A stretch of DNA of 64,000 nt from Duganella guangzhouensis (GCF_009674535.1 NZ_WKJK01000011.1:186001-250000); one strand, 5' to 3'. Positions 53,630 to 63,579 are shown, counted from the stretch's first letter. The notes: generated by a model not told the origin, from the letters alone. Program-made: numbers and translations.

Positions 53630-55170
53630 TGATGAACCTGACTCTCAAACCCGGCGCTTTGACGCTGACCGAACTGCGCAACGTCTGGAACGCGCGCAGC
53701 CCGCTGGCGCTGGCGGCGGAAGCCTATCCCGTGATCGAAGCCTCGGCCGCCGCCGTGCAGGCCATCGTCGCCAAGGGCGATGCCGCCTATGGCATCAACA
53801 CCGGTTTCGGCCTGCTGGCCAAGACCCGCATCCCGGACGACAAGCTGGAACAGCTGCAGCGCAACCTGATCCTGTCGCACTCGGTGGGCACCGGTGAGCT
53901 GATGTCGGACGCGGTGTGCCGTCTGATCATGCTGATGAAGATCGGCAGCCTGGCGCGCGGCTACTCCGGCGTACGCCCGCTGATCATCAACACCCTGATC
54001 GCGCTGTACAACGCCGGCATCGTGCCGGCCATTCCAGCCAAGGGCTCGGTCGGCGCCTCGGGCGACCTGGCGCCGCTGTCGCACATGACGCTGGCCATGC
54101 TGGGCGTGGGCCAGGTGCGCGTCAACGGCCAACTGCAGGACGCCAGCGCCGCGCTGCAGGCGGCCGGCATCGCGCCGGTGGTGTTGGCGGCGAAAGAAGG
54201 CCTGGCGCTGATCAACGGCACTCAGGTCTCGACCGCGCTGGCGCTGCATGGCCTGTTCATGGCCGAGCGCCTGCTGGAGGCGGGCATGGTGTCCGGCGCG
54301 CTGTCGCTGGACGCGGCCAAGGGTTCGGACTCGCCGTTCGACGCCCGTGTGCACGAGGTGCGCGGCCAGCCCGGCCAGATCGCTGCGGCTTCGATTTACC
54401 GTCAACTGGTGGCCGATAGCGCGATCCGCGCTTCGCATCTGGTAGGCGACGAGCGGGTGCAAGACCCGTATTGCCTGCGCTGCCAACCGCAGGTGATGGG
54501 TGCCTGCTGGGACATCATCAACAACGCCGCGCGCACGCTGCTGATCGAAGCCAACGCGGTGACCGACAATCCGCTGCTGTTCAAGGATGGCGAGCTGTCG
54601 GTGGTGGTCTCGGGCGGTAACTTCCATGCCGAGCCGGTGGCGTTTGCGGCCGATACGCTGGCGCTGGCGATCGCGGAAATCGGCTCGATTTCGGAGCGCC
54701 GCATTTCGCTGCTGATTGACGCCACCTTGTCCGGCCTGCCGCCGTTCCTGGTGCGTGATCCGGGCCTGAACTCCGGCTTCATGATCGCCCACGTCACCGC
54801 CGCCGCGCTGGCGTCGGAAAACAAGTCGATCGCGCATCCGGGCAGCGTGGACACGATTCCTACCTCGGCCAATCAGGAAGACCATGTCAGCATGGCGACC
54901 TACGCGGCGCGCCGGCTGGAGGATATGGCGCAGAATACCGCCACCATCATCGGCATCGAGCTGCTGGCGGCGGCGCAGGGCATCGATTTCCATCGTCCGC
55001 TGACTACCTCGCCGCATCTGGAGCATGTGCATCAGCAGTTGCGCCAACTGGTGCCGGTGTACGAGGAAGACCGCTTCTTCGCGCCGGATATCGAGGCGGC
55101 CAAGGGCATGGTGCTGCGCGGTGATCTGAGCGCGCAGTGCAAGGAATTGTTTACGCCTTTGCATCCATAA
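53626..55170 (+). CDS. hutH: Histidine ammonia-lyase
   Basis: 514 residues. The Ala-Ser-Gly of SVGASGDLAPLSHM forms the MIO cofactor, and YGINTGFGLLAKT is the family block near residue 55; Tyr and QEDHVSM are also present. Deaminates histidine to urocanate. Its ATG overlaps hutU's stop (ATGA); ATGs three and six bases later are alternatives. hutG follows after 11 bases. Confidence 0.97.
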   Translation: MMMNLTLKPGALTLTELRNVWNARSPLALAAEAYPVIEASAAAVQAIVAKGDAAYGINTGFGLLAKTRIPDDKLEQLQRNLILSHSVGTGELMSDAVCRLIMLMKIGSLARGYSGVRPLIINTLIALYNAGIVPAIPAKGSVGASGDLAPLSHMTLAMLGVGQVRVNGQLQDASAALQAAGIAPVVLAAKEGLALINGTQVSTALALHGLFMAERLLEAGMVSGALSLDAAKGSDSPFDARVHEVRGQPGQIAAASIYRQLVADSAIRASHLVGDERVQDPYCLRCQPQVMGACWDIINNAARTLLIEANAVTDNPLLFKDGELSVVVSGGNFHAEPVAFAADTLALAIAEIGSISERRISLLIDATLSGLPPFLVRDPGLNSGFMIAHVTAAALASENKSIAHPGSVDTIPTSANQEDHVSMATYAARRLEDMAQNTATIIGIELLAAAQGIDFHRPLTTSPHLEHVHQQLRQLVPVYEEDRFFAPDIEAAKGMVLRGDLSAQCKELFTPLHP

Positions 55171-55181
55171 CGGAGGTCGGC

Positions 55182-55970
55182 ATGGATTATCAGTTCAAGG
55201 CAGGCAGCATTCCGCTGCTGGTGTCCATGCCGCATGTGGGCACCGAGATTCCGGACGACGTGCTGGCGGCGATGACGCCGGCCGCCGTCGATAAGCAGGA
55301 TACGGACTGGCATCTGGTGCGCCTGTATGATTTTCTGGGCGAGATGGGGGCGTCGGTGTTGTCGGCGCGCTGGTCGCGCTATGTGATCGATTTGAACCGG
55401 CCGCCGGAGAACACCAATCTGTATCCGGGGCAGGACACCACGGGCTTGTGCCCGGTCGATACTTTTCACCGCGAGCCGCTGTACCGCGATGGCCAGGCGC
55501 CGGATCAGGCGGAGGTGCAGCGCCGGCTGGCGGCGTACTGGCAGCCGTATCACCAGCAGCTGCGCGCGGAGCTGGATCGCTTGCTGGCGCTGCACGGCCG
55601 CGTGGCGCTGTGGGATGCGCATTCGATCGCGTCGGTGGTGCCGCGCTTCTTTGAGGGTAAGCTGCCGGATCTGAATTTCGGCACGGCGGATGGTCACAGC
55701 TGCGCGGCGGGCATGAGCGATGCGGTGGTGGCGCATGCGCGTGCGCAGCAGCAGTTCAGTATTGCGGTCAATGGCCGCTTCAAGGGTGGGCATATCACGC
55801 GTTTCTATGGGCAGCCAGAGAAGGGCGTGCATGCGATTCAGCTCGAGATGTGCCAGTCGACCTATATGGATGAAGATGCGCCGTATGGCTATCGCGCCGA
55901 CCGCGCGGCGCAGGTACAGCCGCTGTTGCGCGACATGCTGCACACCGCTGCAAGCTGGGTGCGCGCATGA
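55182..55970 (+). CDS. hutG: N-formylglutamate deformylase
   Basis: 262 residues. Family blocks: LLVSMPHVGTEIPDDVL, DTDWHLVRLYDFL, SRYVIDLNRPPENTNLYPGQ and LWDAHSIASVVPRFFEG, the zinc-binding hydrolase of the FGase family. It releases glutamate and formate from N-formylglutamate, the last step of pathway II. GGAGGTCGGC precedes the ATG. Overlaps hutF by 4 bases. Confidence 0.96.
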   Translation: MDYQFKAGSIPLLVSMPHVGTEIPDDVLAAMTPAAVDKQDTDWHLVRLYDFLGEMGASVLSARWSRYVIDLNRPPENTNLYPGQDTTGLCPVDTFHREPLYRDGQAPDQAEVQRRLAAYWQPYHQQLRAELDRLLALHGRVALWDAHSIASVVPRFFEGKLPDLNFGTADGHSCAAGMSDAVVAHARAQQQFSIAVNGRFKGGHITRFYGQPEKGVHAIQLEMCQSTYMDEDAPYGYRADRAAQVQPLLRDMLHTAASWVRA

Positions 55971-57340
55971 GTCGCCTGTTCGCGCGCCACGCGCTGCTGC
56001 CGGGTGGTTGGGCGGACGATGTGCTGATTGAATGGGATGCCGGCGGCAGCATCACGGCGGTGACGGCGGGCGCGCACGATGGAGGCGCTGCGGCCGGCGT
56101 CGAGCGCGTTGAGTACGCGTTGCCGGGCATGATCAACCTGCATTCGCATAGTTTCCAGCGGGCGCTGGGCGGACGCACTGAAAAGGCCGGCGACAGCAAG
56201 GACAGCTTCTGGACCTGGCGCGATCTGATGTACCGCTTCGCCCGCAACATCACGCCGGTGCATATCGAAGCGATCGCGGCGCAGCTGTTTGTCGAGTGTC
56301 TGCGCCATGGCTACACCTCGCTGTGCGAGTTCCATTACGTCCAGCGCGCGCCGGACGGCAGCATGTATCCGCGTCTGGCGGAAACGGCGGAACGTGTCAT
56401 TGCTGCCGCACGGTTAAGCGGAATTGGCGTGACCATGCTGCCGGTGTTGTATAGTTATTCTGGTTTTGGCGAATTGCCCTTGAAACCGGAACAGCAGCGG
56501 TTCCGGACCGATGCCAGCGATGTGTTGCGGATTATCGAGGCGCTGGAGCCGCTGCGCGACGCGCAGACCGAAGTGGGCGTGGCGCCGCATTCGCTGCGCG
56601 CGGCCTCGGTGGCGCAGATAGAGGAAGTGCTGGCGATGCTGCCATCACAGCGTCCGGTGCACATTCATATCGCGGAGCAGCAGGCGGAAGTGCAGCAATC
56701 TCTGAACTGGAGCGGACGCCGCCCGGTGCAGTGGCTGCTGGAAAACGCGGCGGTGGACCAGCGTTGGTGCCTGGTGCATGCGACGCATCTGACGGACGAC
56801 GAAGTTGGCGGCATCGCCCGCAGCGGCGCGGTGGCGGGATTGTGCCCGACCACCGAGGCCAATCTGGGCGACGGTCTGTTCCCGCTGGAGGCATTCGTGG
56901 CGCAGGGCGGCCGCTTCGGCATCGGCAGCGACAGTCATGTGTCGCAGAGCGCGGTGGAAGAGCTGCGCTGGCTGGAATACGGCCAGCGCCTGCAGCATCA
57001 GCGCCGCAACATCGCGGTGTCCGCGAGCGAGCGCCATGTCGGCGACTTCCTGTGGCAGGGTGCGCTGCAAGGCGGCGCGCAGGCGGCGGGACGGCCGGTG
57101 GGCGCTTTGGCGGCGGGCCGCCGCGCGGACATCGTGGTGCTGGATGACGCGCATCCGAATATGTTTGGGTTGGCGCTGGACGAGGTACTCGGCAGCCTGG
57201 TTTTCAGCGGCAACGACAATCTGGTCAGGGACGTGATGGTCGGTGGCCAGTGGGTAGTGCGCAATCAGCAGCACGTGGCGCAGCAGGCGATCGCTGCGCG
57301 ATTCAAGCAGACCTTGGCCGAACTGAGGGAGTTCCGATGA
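55967..57340 (+). CDS. hutF: Formimidoylglutamate deiminase
   Basis: 457-residue amidohydrolase. Metal ligands NLHSHSFQRALGGR, the HIHIAEQQAEV block, His in LVHATHLTDDE, and Asp in GIGSDSHVSQSAVEELR. It converts N-formimidoyl-glutamate to N-formylglutamate plus ammonia, supplying HutG. ATGA overlaps link it to hutG before and hutD after. Confidence 0.96.
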   Translation: MSRLFARHALLPGGWADDVLIEWDAGGSITAVTAGAHDGGAAAGVERVEYALPGMINLHSHSFQRALGGRTEKAGDSKDSFWTWRDLMYRFARNITPVHIEAIAAQLFVECLRHGYTSLCEFHYVQRAPDGSMYPRLAETAERVIAAARLSGIGVTMLPVLYSYSGFGELPLKPEQQRFRTDASDVLRIIEALEPLRDAQTEVGVAPHSLRAASVAQIEEVLAMLPSQRPVHIHIAEQQAEVQQSLNWSGRRPVQWLLENAAVDQRWCLVHATHLTDDEVGGIARSGAVAGLCPTTEANLGDGLFPLEAFVAQGGRFGIGSDSHVSQSAVEELRWLEYGQRLQHQRRNIAVSASERHVGDFLWQGALQGGAQAAGRPVGALAAGRRADIVVLDDAHPNMFGLALDEVLGSLVFSGNDNLVRDVMVGGQWVVRNQQHVAQQAIAARFKQTLAELREFR

Positions 57341-57915
57341 CCCAGCTAATCCAGTATGCAAGCCTGCATTCGGCGCCGTGGAAGAACGGCGGCGGCTGCA
57401 CCACCGAAATCGCCATCGCGCCGACCGGCACCGGTCTCGATGATTTCGACTGGCGCATCAGCCTGGCCACCATTTCGCAGGACGGGCCGTTCTCGGTGTT
57501 CCCTGGCATCGAGCGCTCGCTGGCGCTGGTTGACGGCGACGGCGTGCTGCTGGACTTCGGCGACGAGCGCTTCGTGCTCAGCCCCAGCGAGCCGCTGATC
57601 GAATTCGATGGCGAGGACGCGGTGCACGCCACCGTCACCGGCCAGCACACCACCGATTTCAATGTGATGACGCGGCGCGGCCGTTGCCGTCACCGGCTGG
57701 AACCACGGCTGGTACAGGGCAGCGCCACCATCCAGCGTCGCGGCGGCACCACGCTGCTGTTCCTGGCCGAGGGCGAGGGGCTGACGCTGAGCAGCGCACG
57801 CGAACGCATCGCCATGGTGCGCTACGATACGGTGGTGATGACCGAGTCGGAACACGAGTGGACGCTGGAAGCGCCACAGGCCACGGTGCTGGTGGTCGAT
57901 ATCATCTATAACTAG
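57337..57915 (+). CDS. hutD: HutD family cupin protein
   Basis: 192 residues. Family starts LIQYASLHSAPWKNGGGCTTEI and DFDWRISLATISQDGPFSVFPG are typical. HutD proteins are cupin-fold and in Pseudomonas tune hut expression, possibly by binding formylglutamate; no catalysis is proven. Starts inside the hutF stop (ATGA) and precedes hutI by 9 bases. Confidence 0.93.
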   Translation: MTQLIQYASLHSAPWKNGGGCTTEIAIAPTGTGLDDFDWRISLATISQDGPFSVFPGIERSLALVDGDGVLLDFGDERFVLSPSEPLIEFDGEDAVHATVTGQHTTDFNVMTRRGRCRHRLEPRLVQGSATIQRRGGTTLLFLAEGEGLTLSSARERIAMVRYDTVVMTESEHEWTLEAPQATVLVVDIIYN

Positions 57916-57924
57916 GGTTGCCGT

Positions 57925-59148
57925 ATGTGGGATGTGTTGTTCACGAACGTGCATCTGGCCACGATGGCCGATGCTGCGAATGGATCGTATGGCGAGGTGC
58001 GCGACGCCGCCATCGCGGTCAAGGATGGCCGCATCGCGTGGCTGGGACCTCAGGCCGAGATACCGGCCGGCGCGCAGGCGGTGACGGTGCACGACGGCGG
58101 CGGCAGCTGGCTGACGCCGGGGCTGATCGACTGCCATACCCACATCGTCCACGCCGGCAATCGCAGCGATGAATTCGAGGCGCGTTTGAATGGCGCCAGC
58201 TACGAGGACATCGCCCGCGCCGGCGGCGGCATCATGTCCACCGTGCGCGCCACCCGCGCGGCGTCCGAGGATGAACTGCTGAAGCAAAGCTTGCCGCGCG
58301 TACGCAGTCTGCTGGCGGAAGGCGTGACCACGCTGGAGATCAAGTCCGGCTACGGCCTGACGTTGGACGCGGAGGCCAATATGCTGCGCGTGGCGCGCCG
58401 CATCGGCCGCGAACTGCCGGTGCGCGTAGCCACCACCTTCCTGGGCGCGCACGCGCTGCCGCCGGAGTTTGCCGGCCGCGCCGATGACTACATCGATGAG
58501 GTCTGCCGCATGATCGCGCCGCTGGCGGCCGAAGGGCTGGTCGACGCGGTCGACGCTTTCTGTGAGCGCATCGGCTTTTCGTATGAGCAGACCGAACGCG
58601 TGTTCCAGGCCGCGCGGGCGGCCGGGTTGCCGGTCAAGCTGCACGCGGAGCAGTTGTCGGACCAGCGCGGCGCCGAGCTGACGGCGCGTTACGGCGGCTT
58701 GTCGGCCGACCATCTGGAGCATCTGAGCGAGACCGGCATCGCCGCCATGGCAACTGCCGGCACGGTGGCGGTGCTGCTGCCGGGCGCTTACTACTTCCTG
58801 CGTGATACCACGCCACCACCGGTGGCGGCACTGCGCGTGGCTGGCGTGCCAATGGCGGTGTCCACCGACTGCAATCCCGGCACCTCGCCTATGACCTCGC
58901 TGCTGCTGGCGATGAACATGGCTTGCACGCTGTGGCGATTGACGCCGCAGGAAGCGCTGGCTGGCTGCACGCTGAACGCGGCGCGTGCGCTCGGTTTGCA
59001 GCAGCAGATCGGCAGCCTGGAAGTGGGCAAGCGCGCCGATTTCGCGCTGTGGCGCATCGCGCGGCCGGCCGACCTGTCGTATGCCATCGGCCTTAATCCT
59101 TGTCGTGGTGTCGCCAACGCAGGCATTTTGCGCTCTGCGGCCATGTAA
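57925..59148 (+). CDS. hutI: Imidazolonepropionase
   Basis: 407-residue amidohydrolase with LIDCHTHIVHAGNRSDEFE, ATTFLGAHALPPEF, KLHAEQLSDQRG and STDCNPGTSPMTSLLLAMNM. Opens the ring of 4-imidazolone-5-propionate to give formimidoylglutamate. Last gene of the operon. No terminator is seen before the next gene, 62 bases on. Confidence 0.96.
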   Translation: MWDVLFTNVHLATMADAANGSYGEVRDAAIAVKDGRIAWLGPQAEIPAGAQAVTVHDGGGSWLTPGLIDCHTHIVHAGNRSDEFEARLNGASYEDIARAGGGIMSTVRATRAASEDELLKQSLPRVRSLLAEGVTTLEIKSGYGLTLDAEANMLRVARRIGRELPVRVATTFLGAHALPPEFAGRADDYIDEVCRMIAPLAAEGLVDAVDAFCERIGFSYEQTERVFQAARAAGLPVKLHAEQLSDQRGAELTARYGGLSADHLEHLSETGIAAMATAGTVAVLLPGAYYFLRDTTPPPVAALRVAGVPMAVSTDCNPGTSPMTSLLLAMNMACTLWRLTPQEALAGCTLNAARALGLQQQIGSLEVGKRADFALWRIARPADLSYAIGLNPCRGVANAGILRSAAM

Positions 59149-59210
59149 AAATCCGTTCGCTTCCTTATGCTTTCGGTTACATTATCCGAATGTTATCCAG
59201 GGAAGCATCC

Positions 59211-61868
59211 ATGTTCGCATTAAAGACCTTGCGCGCCGCCGTGCTGGCGGCGCTGAGTGTACCGGCATTGGCGCAGGAGCCAGTGCCAACGCCGCCGGTG
59301 CCGGTACCGCATTCGCCGGAAGTGCCGGTGGTGGCCACCACGCCGCTGCAAACCGCCACCACGCCAACGCCGACGCTAGTACTGCCCACTGCCGCGCCAC
59401 GGCCGTTTGCGGACATCATCCGTGGCGCGGCCCACGTGCCGGGTTTCCTGGGGCTGTACCAGAAGGAGGAAAAGGTCTGGATCGAGCTGCGCCCGGAGCA
59501 GTTCGACCAGCCTTACTTCATGTCGGTGAACATGCCGAACGGGATAGGCGAACGTGGCATCTACGGCAGCCAGATGGGATTGACGCAGGTGGTGGTGTTC
59601 CACCGCATCGGCAATCTGGTGCAGATGATCGCCAAGAATACCGATTACAGCGCGCGCGGCGGCACGCCGCAGGCGCTGGCGGTGCAGCAGGCGTTTTCGG
59701 ACAGCCTGCTGGCGGTGGCGCCGGTGGTCAGCGCGCCGCATCCGCAATCGAAGGCGATCCTGGTGGAGGCCAACGCGCTGCTGCTGGGCGATATTCCGTC
59801 GATGACGACGCGGCTGGAAACCGCCTTCCGCATGCCGTATGCGATGGACGCGCGCAACAGCAGCTTCCTGACGGTGCGTTCGGACGACAGCATGACCGGC
59901 TTCCAGGTCAACGCGCATTTCTTCGTGCCGCGCATCGCGGCGCGGCCGGCGGTGGTGTCGCCGGTGCCGGGTGCGGTGGCCACGCCGCCATTCACGCTGC
60001 CGGACCCGCGCAGCATGTTCCTCGGCTTTTACTACAGCTTTATGCCGCTGCCTGCGCAGGCCATGCACGGCCGTCGCGCGGATGACCGCATCGGTCATTT
60101 CGTCAGCACCAGTCAGGATTTCTCGGACGACGTGACGCCGACCACGGCGGTGCATCTGGTGCAGCGCTGGCGGCTGGAGAAGCAGGACCCGGCAGCGCCG
60201 CTGTCGGCGCCCAAGCAACCCATCGTCTACTGGATCGATGCCAATGTGCCGGAGAAGTACCGCGAGTCGGTGCGGCAGGGCATTCTGGCGTGGAACGCGG
60301 CGTTTGAGCGTATCGGCTTCAAGGATGCCATTGTGGTCAAGCAGCAGACCGACAAGGATCGTTTCGATACGATGGATGCGCGGCATGCGTCGGTGCGCTG
60401 GTTTATCGGCAGCGATGTCGGCTTTGCCATCGGTCCGCGCCAGATCGATCCGCGCAGCGGCGAGATTCTGGATGCGGACATCGGCATGTCGGACGTGTTC
60501 GCACGCGGTGCGCGCCGCATGATCGGCGAGGATTCGATAACGTTGTCGCCGCCGCAGCCGGAAGAGGCGCGCTGTGATTACATGCAGGAGTCGGTAACCG
60601 AGATGGGCTTCGCGATGGATGTGCTGGAGGCGCGCGGCATGCTGGACATGGCCGGTCCGGAAGCGGACGCGCTGGCGCAGTCGTATGTGAAGTCGGTCAT
60701 CATGCACGAGGTGGGGCACACGCTGGGCCTGCGCCACAACTTCCGCGCCTCGACCGTCTACACGCTGAAGCAGTTGCAGGATCCGGCCTTCACCAAGGAG
60801 CACAGCCTGACCGGATCGGTGATGGATTACACGCCGTTCAACCTGTCGTTGAAGGGCGAGCAGCAGGGCGAGTATGTGGCGTCCTCGCTGGGGCCATACG
60901 ATTACTGGGCAATCGAGTATGCCTACAAGACTATCGAGCCAGCGCAGGAGCAGGAGGAGCTGGCCAGGATCGCATCGCGTTCCAGCGAGCCGCAATTGGC
61001 CTTCGGCACCGATCAGGATGCGAGCGGGTTCAATATGGACCCGGACGTCAACGTGTATGACCTGGGCAGCGATCCGCTGGCGTACTTCCAGCGCCGGCTG
61101 ACAATTTCGCGCGAGCTGTGGGACCGGGTGCAGCGCCGCACGCTGAAGCCGGGCGAAAGCTATGAGGTGCTGCGCCGCAGTTTCGATTATGGCTTTGCGC
61201 AGTTTGCGCGCACGTTGCCGGTGGTGGTCAAGTATGTGGGTGGCGTGACCTATCTGCGCGATCACGCCGGCACCGGGCGCGCTACCTTTACGCCGGTGGC
61301 ATTGCCGCGTCAGCGCGAGGCGTTGCGCATGCTGACGGACAGCTTGTTCAAGGCCGACAGCTTCCAGTTTTCGCCGGAGACCATCAGCCGTCTGGCTGCG
61401 GATAATTTTACGTCGCGTCCACGGCAGGATGTGTCGGTGGGTGGCCGCGTGCTGTCGCTTCAGGCGACGGCGCTGGATCAGCTGATGTCGGACAGCGTGG
61501 CGATACGCTTGCTGGATTCGCAGGAGAAGGTGGAGAACCACAAGCAGGTGCTGAGTCTCGCGGAGCTGTATGGATCGCTGCAGAACGCGGTGTGGAGCGA
61601 GCTTAAATCCGGCAAGGATATCGGCGCCATGCGGCGCAATCTGCAGCGCGAGCATTTGAAGCGGCTGGTGGCGTCGCTGTTGCGGGTGTCGGCGGGAACG
61701 CCGGCCGATGTGCGCAGCCTTCAGCGCGAGAATGCTTTGCGTCTGCAACGCGAGCTGCACACGGCGATGACGCGCGCCATCAGCGTCGAGGCCAAGGCGC
61801 ATCTGTCGGAGAGCTATGAGACGCTGGGGCAGGCGCTGAAGGCATCCATGCTGCGCGCGGGGGCTTGA
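59211..61868 (+). CDS. Exported zinc-dependent metalloprotease (HEXXHXXGXXH)
   Basis: 885 residues. Signal peptide (MFALKTLRAAVLAALSVPALA), a Pro-rich linker, DUF5118/DUF5117-like N-terminal domains, then the zinc motif VIMHEVGHTLGLRHNFRAS (HExxHxxGxxHN) at about residue 504 and a DUF4953-like tail. The Met-turn may be SVMDYTPF. The ATG was picked because CAGGGAAGCATCC precedes it. The longer open frame upstream lies in the hutI end. Substrate unknown. The next gene starts one base after its stop. Confidence 0.9.
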   Translation: MFALKTLRAAVLAALSVPALAQEPVPTPPVPVPHSPEVPVVATTPLQTATTPTPTLVLPTAAPRPFADIIRGAAHVPGFLGLYQKEEKVWIELRPEQFDQPYFMSVNMPNGIGERGIYGSQMGLTQVVVFHRIGNLVQMIAKNTDYSARGGTPQALAVQQAFSDSLLAVAPVVSAPHPQSKAILVEANALLLGDIPSMTTRLETAFRMPYAMDARNSSFLTVRSDDSMTGFQVNAHFFVPRIAARPAVVSPVPGAVATPPFTLPDPRSMFLGFYYSFMPLPAQAMHGRRADDRIGHFVSTSQDFSDDVTPTTAVHLVQRWRLEKQDPAAPLSAPKQPIVYWIDANVPEKYRESVRQGILAWNAAFERIGFKDAIVVKQQTDKDRFDTMDARHASVRWFIGSDVGFAIGPRQIDPRSGEILDADIGMSDVFARGARRMIGEDSITLSPPQPEEARCDYMQESVTEMGFAMDVLEARGMLDMAGPEADALAQSYVKSVIMHEVGHTLGLRHNFRASTVYTLKQLQDPAFTKEHSLTGSVMDYTPFNLSLKGEQQGEYVASSLGPYDYWAIEYAYKTIEPAQEQEELARIASRSSEPQLAFGTDQDASGFNMDPDVNVYDLGSDPLAYFQRRLTISRELWDRVQRRTLKPGESYEVLRRSFDYGFAQFARTLPVVVKYVGGVTYLRDHAGTGRATFTPVALPRQREALRMLTDSLFKADSFQFSPETISRLAADNFTSRPRQDVSVGGRVLSLQATALDQLMSDSVAIRLLDSQEKVENHKQVLSLAELYGSLQNAVWSELKSGKDIGAMRRNLQREHLKRLVASLLRVSAGTPADVRSLQRENALRLQRELHTAMTRAISVEAKAHLSESYETLGQALKASMLRAGA

Positions 61869-61869
61869 G

Positions 61870-63414
61870 GTGGCGGTGTGTCGACGATGGGCGAGCGCGC
61901 TTTGCCTGCTTCTGCTGTGCGCCAGCGCGTCCGCCCGCGCGGCCGGCGATACCTTGCACATCGGCTCCAAGCGCTTCACCGAGTCGTACATTCTGGGCGA
62001 GGTGCTGGCGCAAACGGCGGCGCCGTATGCGAAGGTCGAACATTTGCAGGGGCTGGGCAATACGGCGATTGTGCTGGCGGCCTTGCAGGCCGGGCGTATC
62101 GATGTGTATCCGGAGTATGTGGGCACCATCGATGCAGAGATTCTGAAGCATCCGCAGCCATCGTCACCGCAGCAGATGCGCGCCGAGCTGGCGGCGATGG
62201 GATTGGGTATGGCGGTGCCGCTGGGTTTCAACAATACCTATGCGCTGGCGGTACGCGGCGAGGCAGGTGCGCCGCTGAAGTTGAGCGAGCTGGCGGCGCG
62301 TGGCGGCTTGCGTTTCGGGCTGTCGCATGAGTTTATCGGACGCGCGGATGGCTGGCCGGGACTGGCGGTGCGCTATGGTCTGACGCAGCGCCCGCAGGGG
62401 CTTGATCATGGCATTGCGTACGAGGCGTTGCAGCAGCGGCAGGTCGATGTGATCGATATTTATTCGACCGACGCCAAGATCCACCAGTATCGCCTGCGTG
62501 TGCTGGAGGATGACCGCGCGTTCTTCCCGCGCTATGACGCGGTGCTGTTGTACCGGCTCGACGCGGCGCAGCGCTTTGCGGCCGCGTGGCAGGCGATCGG
62601 CAAGCTGGAAGGGCGCATCAGCGCGACGGACATGATCGCAATGAACGCGGCGGCGGAGATCGATGGCCAGCCGTTCGCGCGTGTGGCACATGACTGGCTG
62701 GCGCGGCACGCATCGGCATCCGCCGCGCCGCGTGCCGGCGATGCGGTCCCGCTGCCATCCGGCGCACGCGGCGGCCTGCTGTCCAAGCTGCTGGCCGACG
62801 ACCTGTGGCGGCTGACGCGTCAGCATTTGACACTGGTGGCATTCGCTGTGGCGCTGGCCTGCGTGGCCGGCATCCCGCTGGGCGTGTTGGCGGCGTTCAG
62901 ACCGCGTTTGCGGCAATCGGTGCTGGCCTTGACCGGCGTGCTGCAAACCGTGCCCTCGCTGGCGCTACTGGCCTTGCTGATCCCCTTGCTGGGCGCGATC
63001 GGCACCGCCCCCGCGCTGGTGGCGTTGGTGGTGTACGCGCTGCTGCCCATCGTCCGCAACACCTGCACCGGCCTGCTGCAAGTGCCACCAGGCTTGCAAC
63101 TGGCGGCGCAGGCGCTGGGCCTGCGGCCGATGCAAAAACTGCTACACGTTGATTTGCCGCTGGCGTTGCCGGTCATCCTGGCTGGCGTAAAAACCGCCGC
63201 AGTGATGAGTGTCGGTACGGCAACGATCGCTGCCTTCATCGGCGCCGGCGGTTATGGCGAGCGCATCACCATCGGCCTGGCGCTGAACGATAACGATATG
63301 TTACTGGCCGGCGCCATCCCCGCCGCCCTGTTGGCCCTGCTAACACAAGGCATTTTTGAGTTGCTAGAACGAAAGCTGACTAACAGACATCGGCTTTATG
63401 TAAAGCCGATCTAA
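61870..63414 (+). CDS. Osmoprotectant-type ABC transporter, fused substrate-binding and permease protein
   Basis: 514 residues. Signal peptide (ALCLLLLCASASARAAG), a glycine-betaine/choline-binding OpuAC-like domain (about 28-275: IGSKRFTESYILGEVLAQTA, GLGNTAIVLAALQAGRIDVY PEYVGTID split), and a C-terminal permease domain with five to six helices and the EAA-type loop (GLRPMQKLLHVDLPLALPVIL, with AALQALGL before it). It starts at GTG one base after the metalloprotease stop; a GTG six bases later is possible. No ATP-binding subunit gene lies in view. Organised like fused ProWX proteins. Confidence 0.88.
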   Translation: MAVCRRWASALCLLLLCASASARAAGDTLHIGSKRFTESYILGEVLAQTAAPYAKVEHLQGLGNTAIVLAALQAGRIDVYPEYVGTIDAEILKHPQPSSPQQMRAELAAMGLGMAVPLGFNNTYALAVRGEAGAPLKLSELAARGGLRFGLSHEFIGRADGWPGLAVRYGLTQRPQGLDHGIAYEALQQRQVDVIDIYSTDAKIHQYRLRVLEDDRAFFPRYDAVLLYRLDAAQRFAAAWQAIGKLEGRISATDMIAMNAAAEIDGQPFARVAHDWLARHASASAAPRAGDAVPLPSGARGGLLSKLLADDLWRLTRQHLTLVAFAVALACVAGIPLGVLAAFRPRLRQSVLALTGVLQTVPSLALLALLIPLLGAIGTAPALVALVVYALLPIVRNTCTGLLQVPPGLQLAAQALGLRPMQKLLHVDLPLALPVILAGVKTAAVMSVGTATIAAFIGAGGYGERITIGLALNDNDMLLAGAIPAALLALLTQGIFELLERKLTNRHRLYVKPI

Positions 63415-63493
63415 TTCGGGTTAAAGCGACCGCAAGTCTGTTTAAGGCGCCGTAATGATTTGTAATGGGTACTGCCGGCGTCGCTAGCAATCG

Positions 63494-63579
63494 ATATAGT
63501 GAATCCGTTGATTCAATCTCCCTCCCATTGACAACGGGTTCTCCCACTTGGCGTTGGTCCGCCAAGTGGGTTTTTTTTT
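63494..63579 (+). ncRNA. Candidate small RNA with C-rich loop and strong terminator
   Basis: A -10-like TATAGT (63494-63499) precedes a ~70-base stretch: CCGTTG and CAACGG can pair and present CTCCCTCCC in the loop, then CCCACTTGGCG, loop, CGCCAAGTGGG and nine T residues. The C-rich loop could pair with ribosome binding sites, as in CcsR- or RsaE-like RNAs. No clear -35 was found. No protein frame fits. It might instead be only the terminator of the ABC gene. Confidence 0.45.
63543..63579 (+). terminator. Strong rho-independent terminator
   Basis: CCCACTTGGCG, loop TTGGTC, CGCCAAGTGGG, then nine T residues. Ends either the upstream ABC gene or the candidate small RNA. Confidence 0.92.

Noticed and set aside
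53569..55164. Long minus-strand open frame
   Set aside because: Antisense to hutH and the end of hutU; same artefact.
59376..62234. Very long open frame (about 950 codons) on the minus strand
   Set aside because: It is antisense to the metalloprotease and transporter genes, which have signal peptides and catalytic motifs. Its composition (Arg/His/Gln-rich) is typical of the reverse frame of GC-rich genes.
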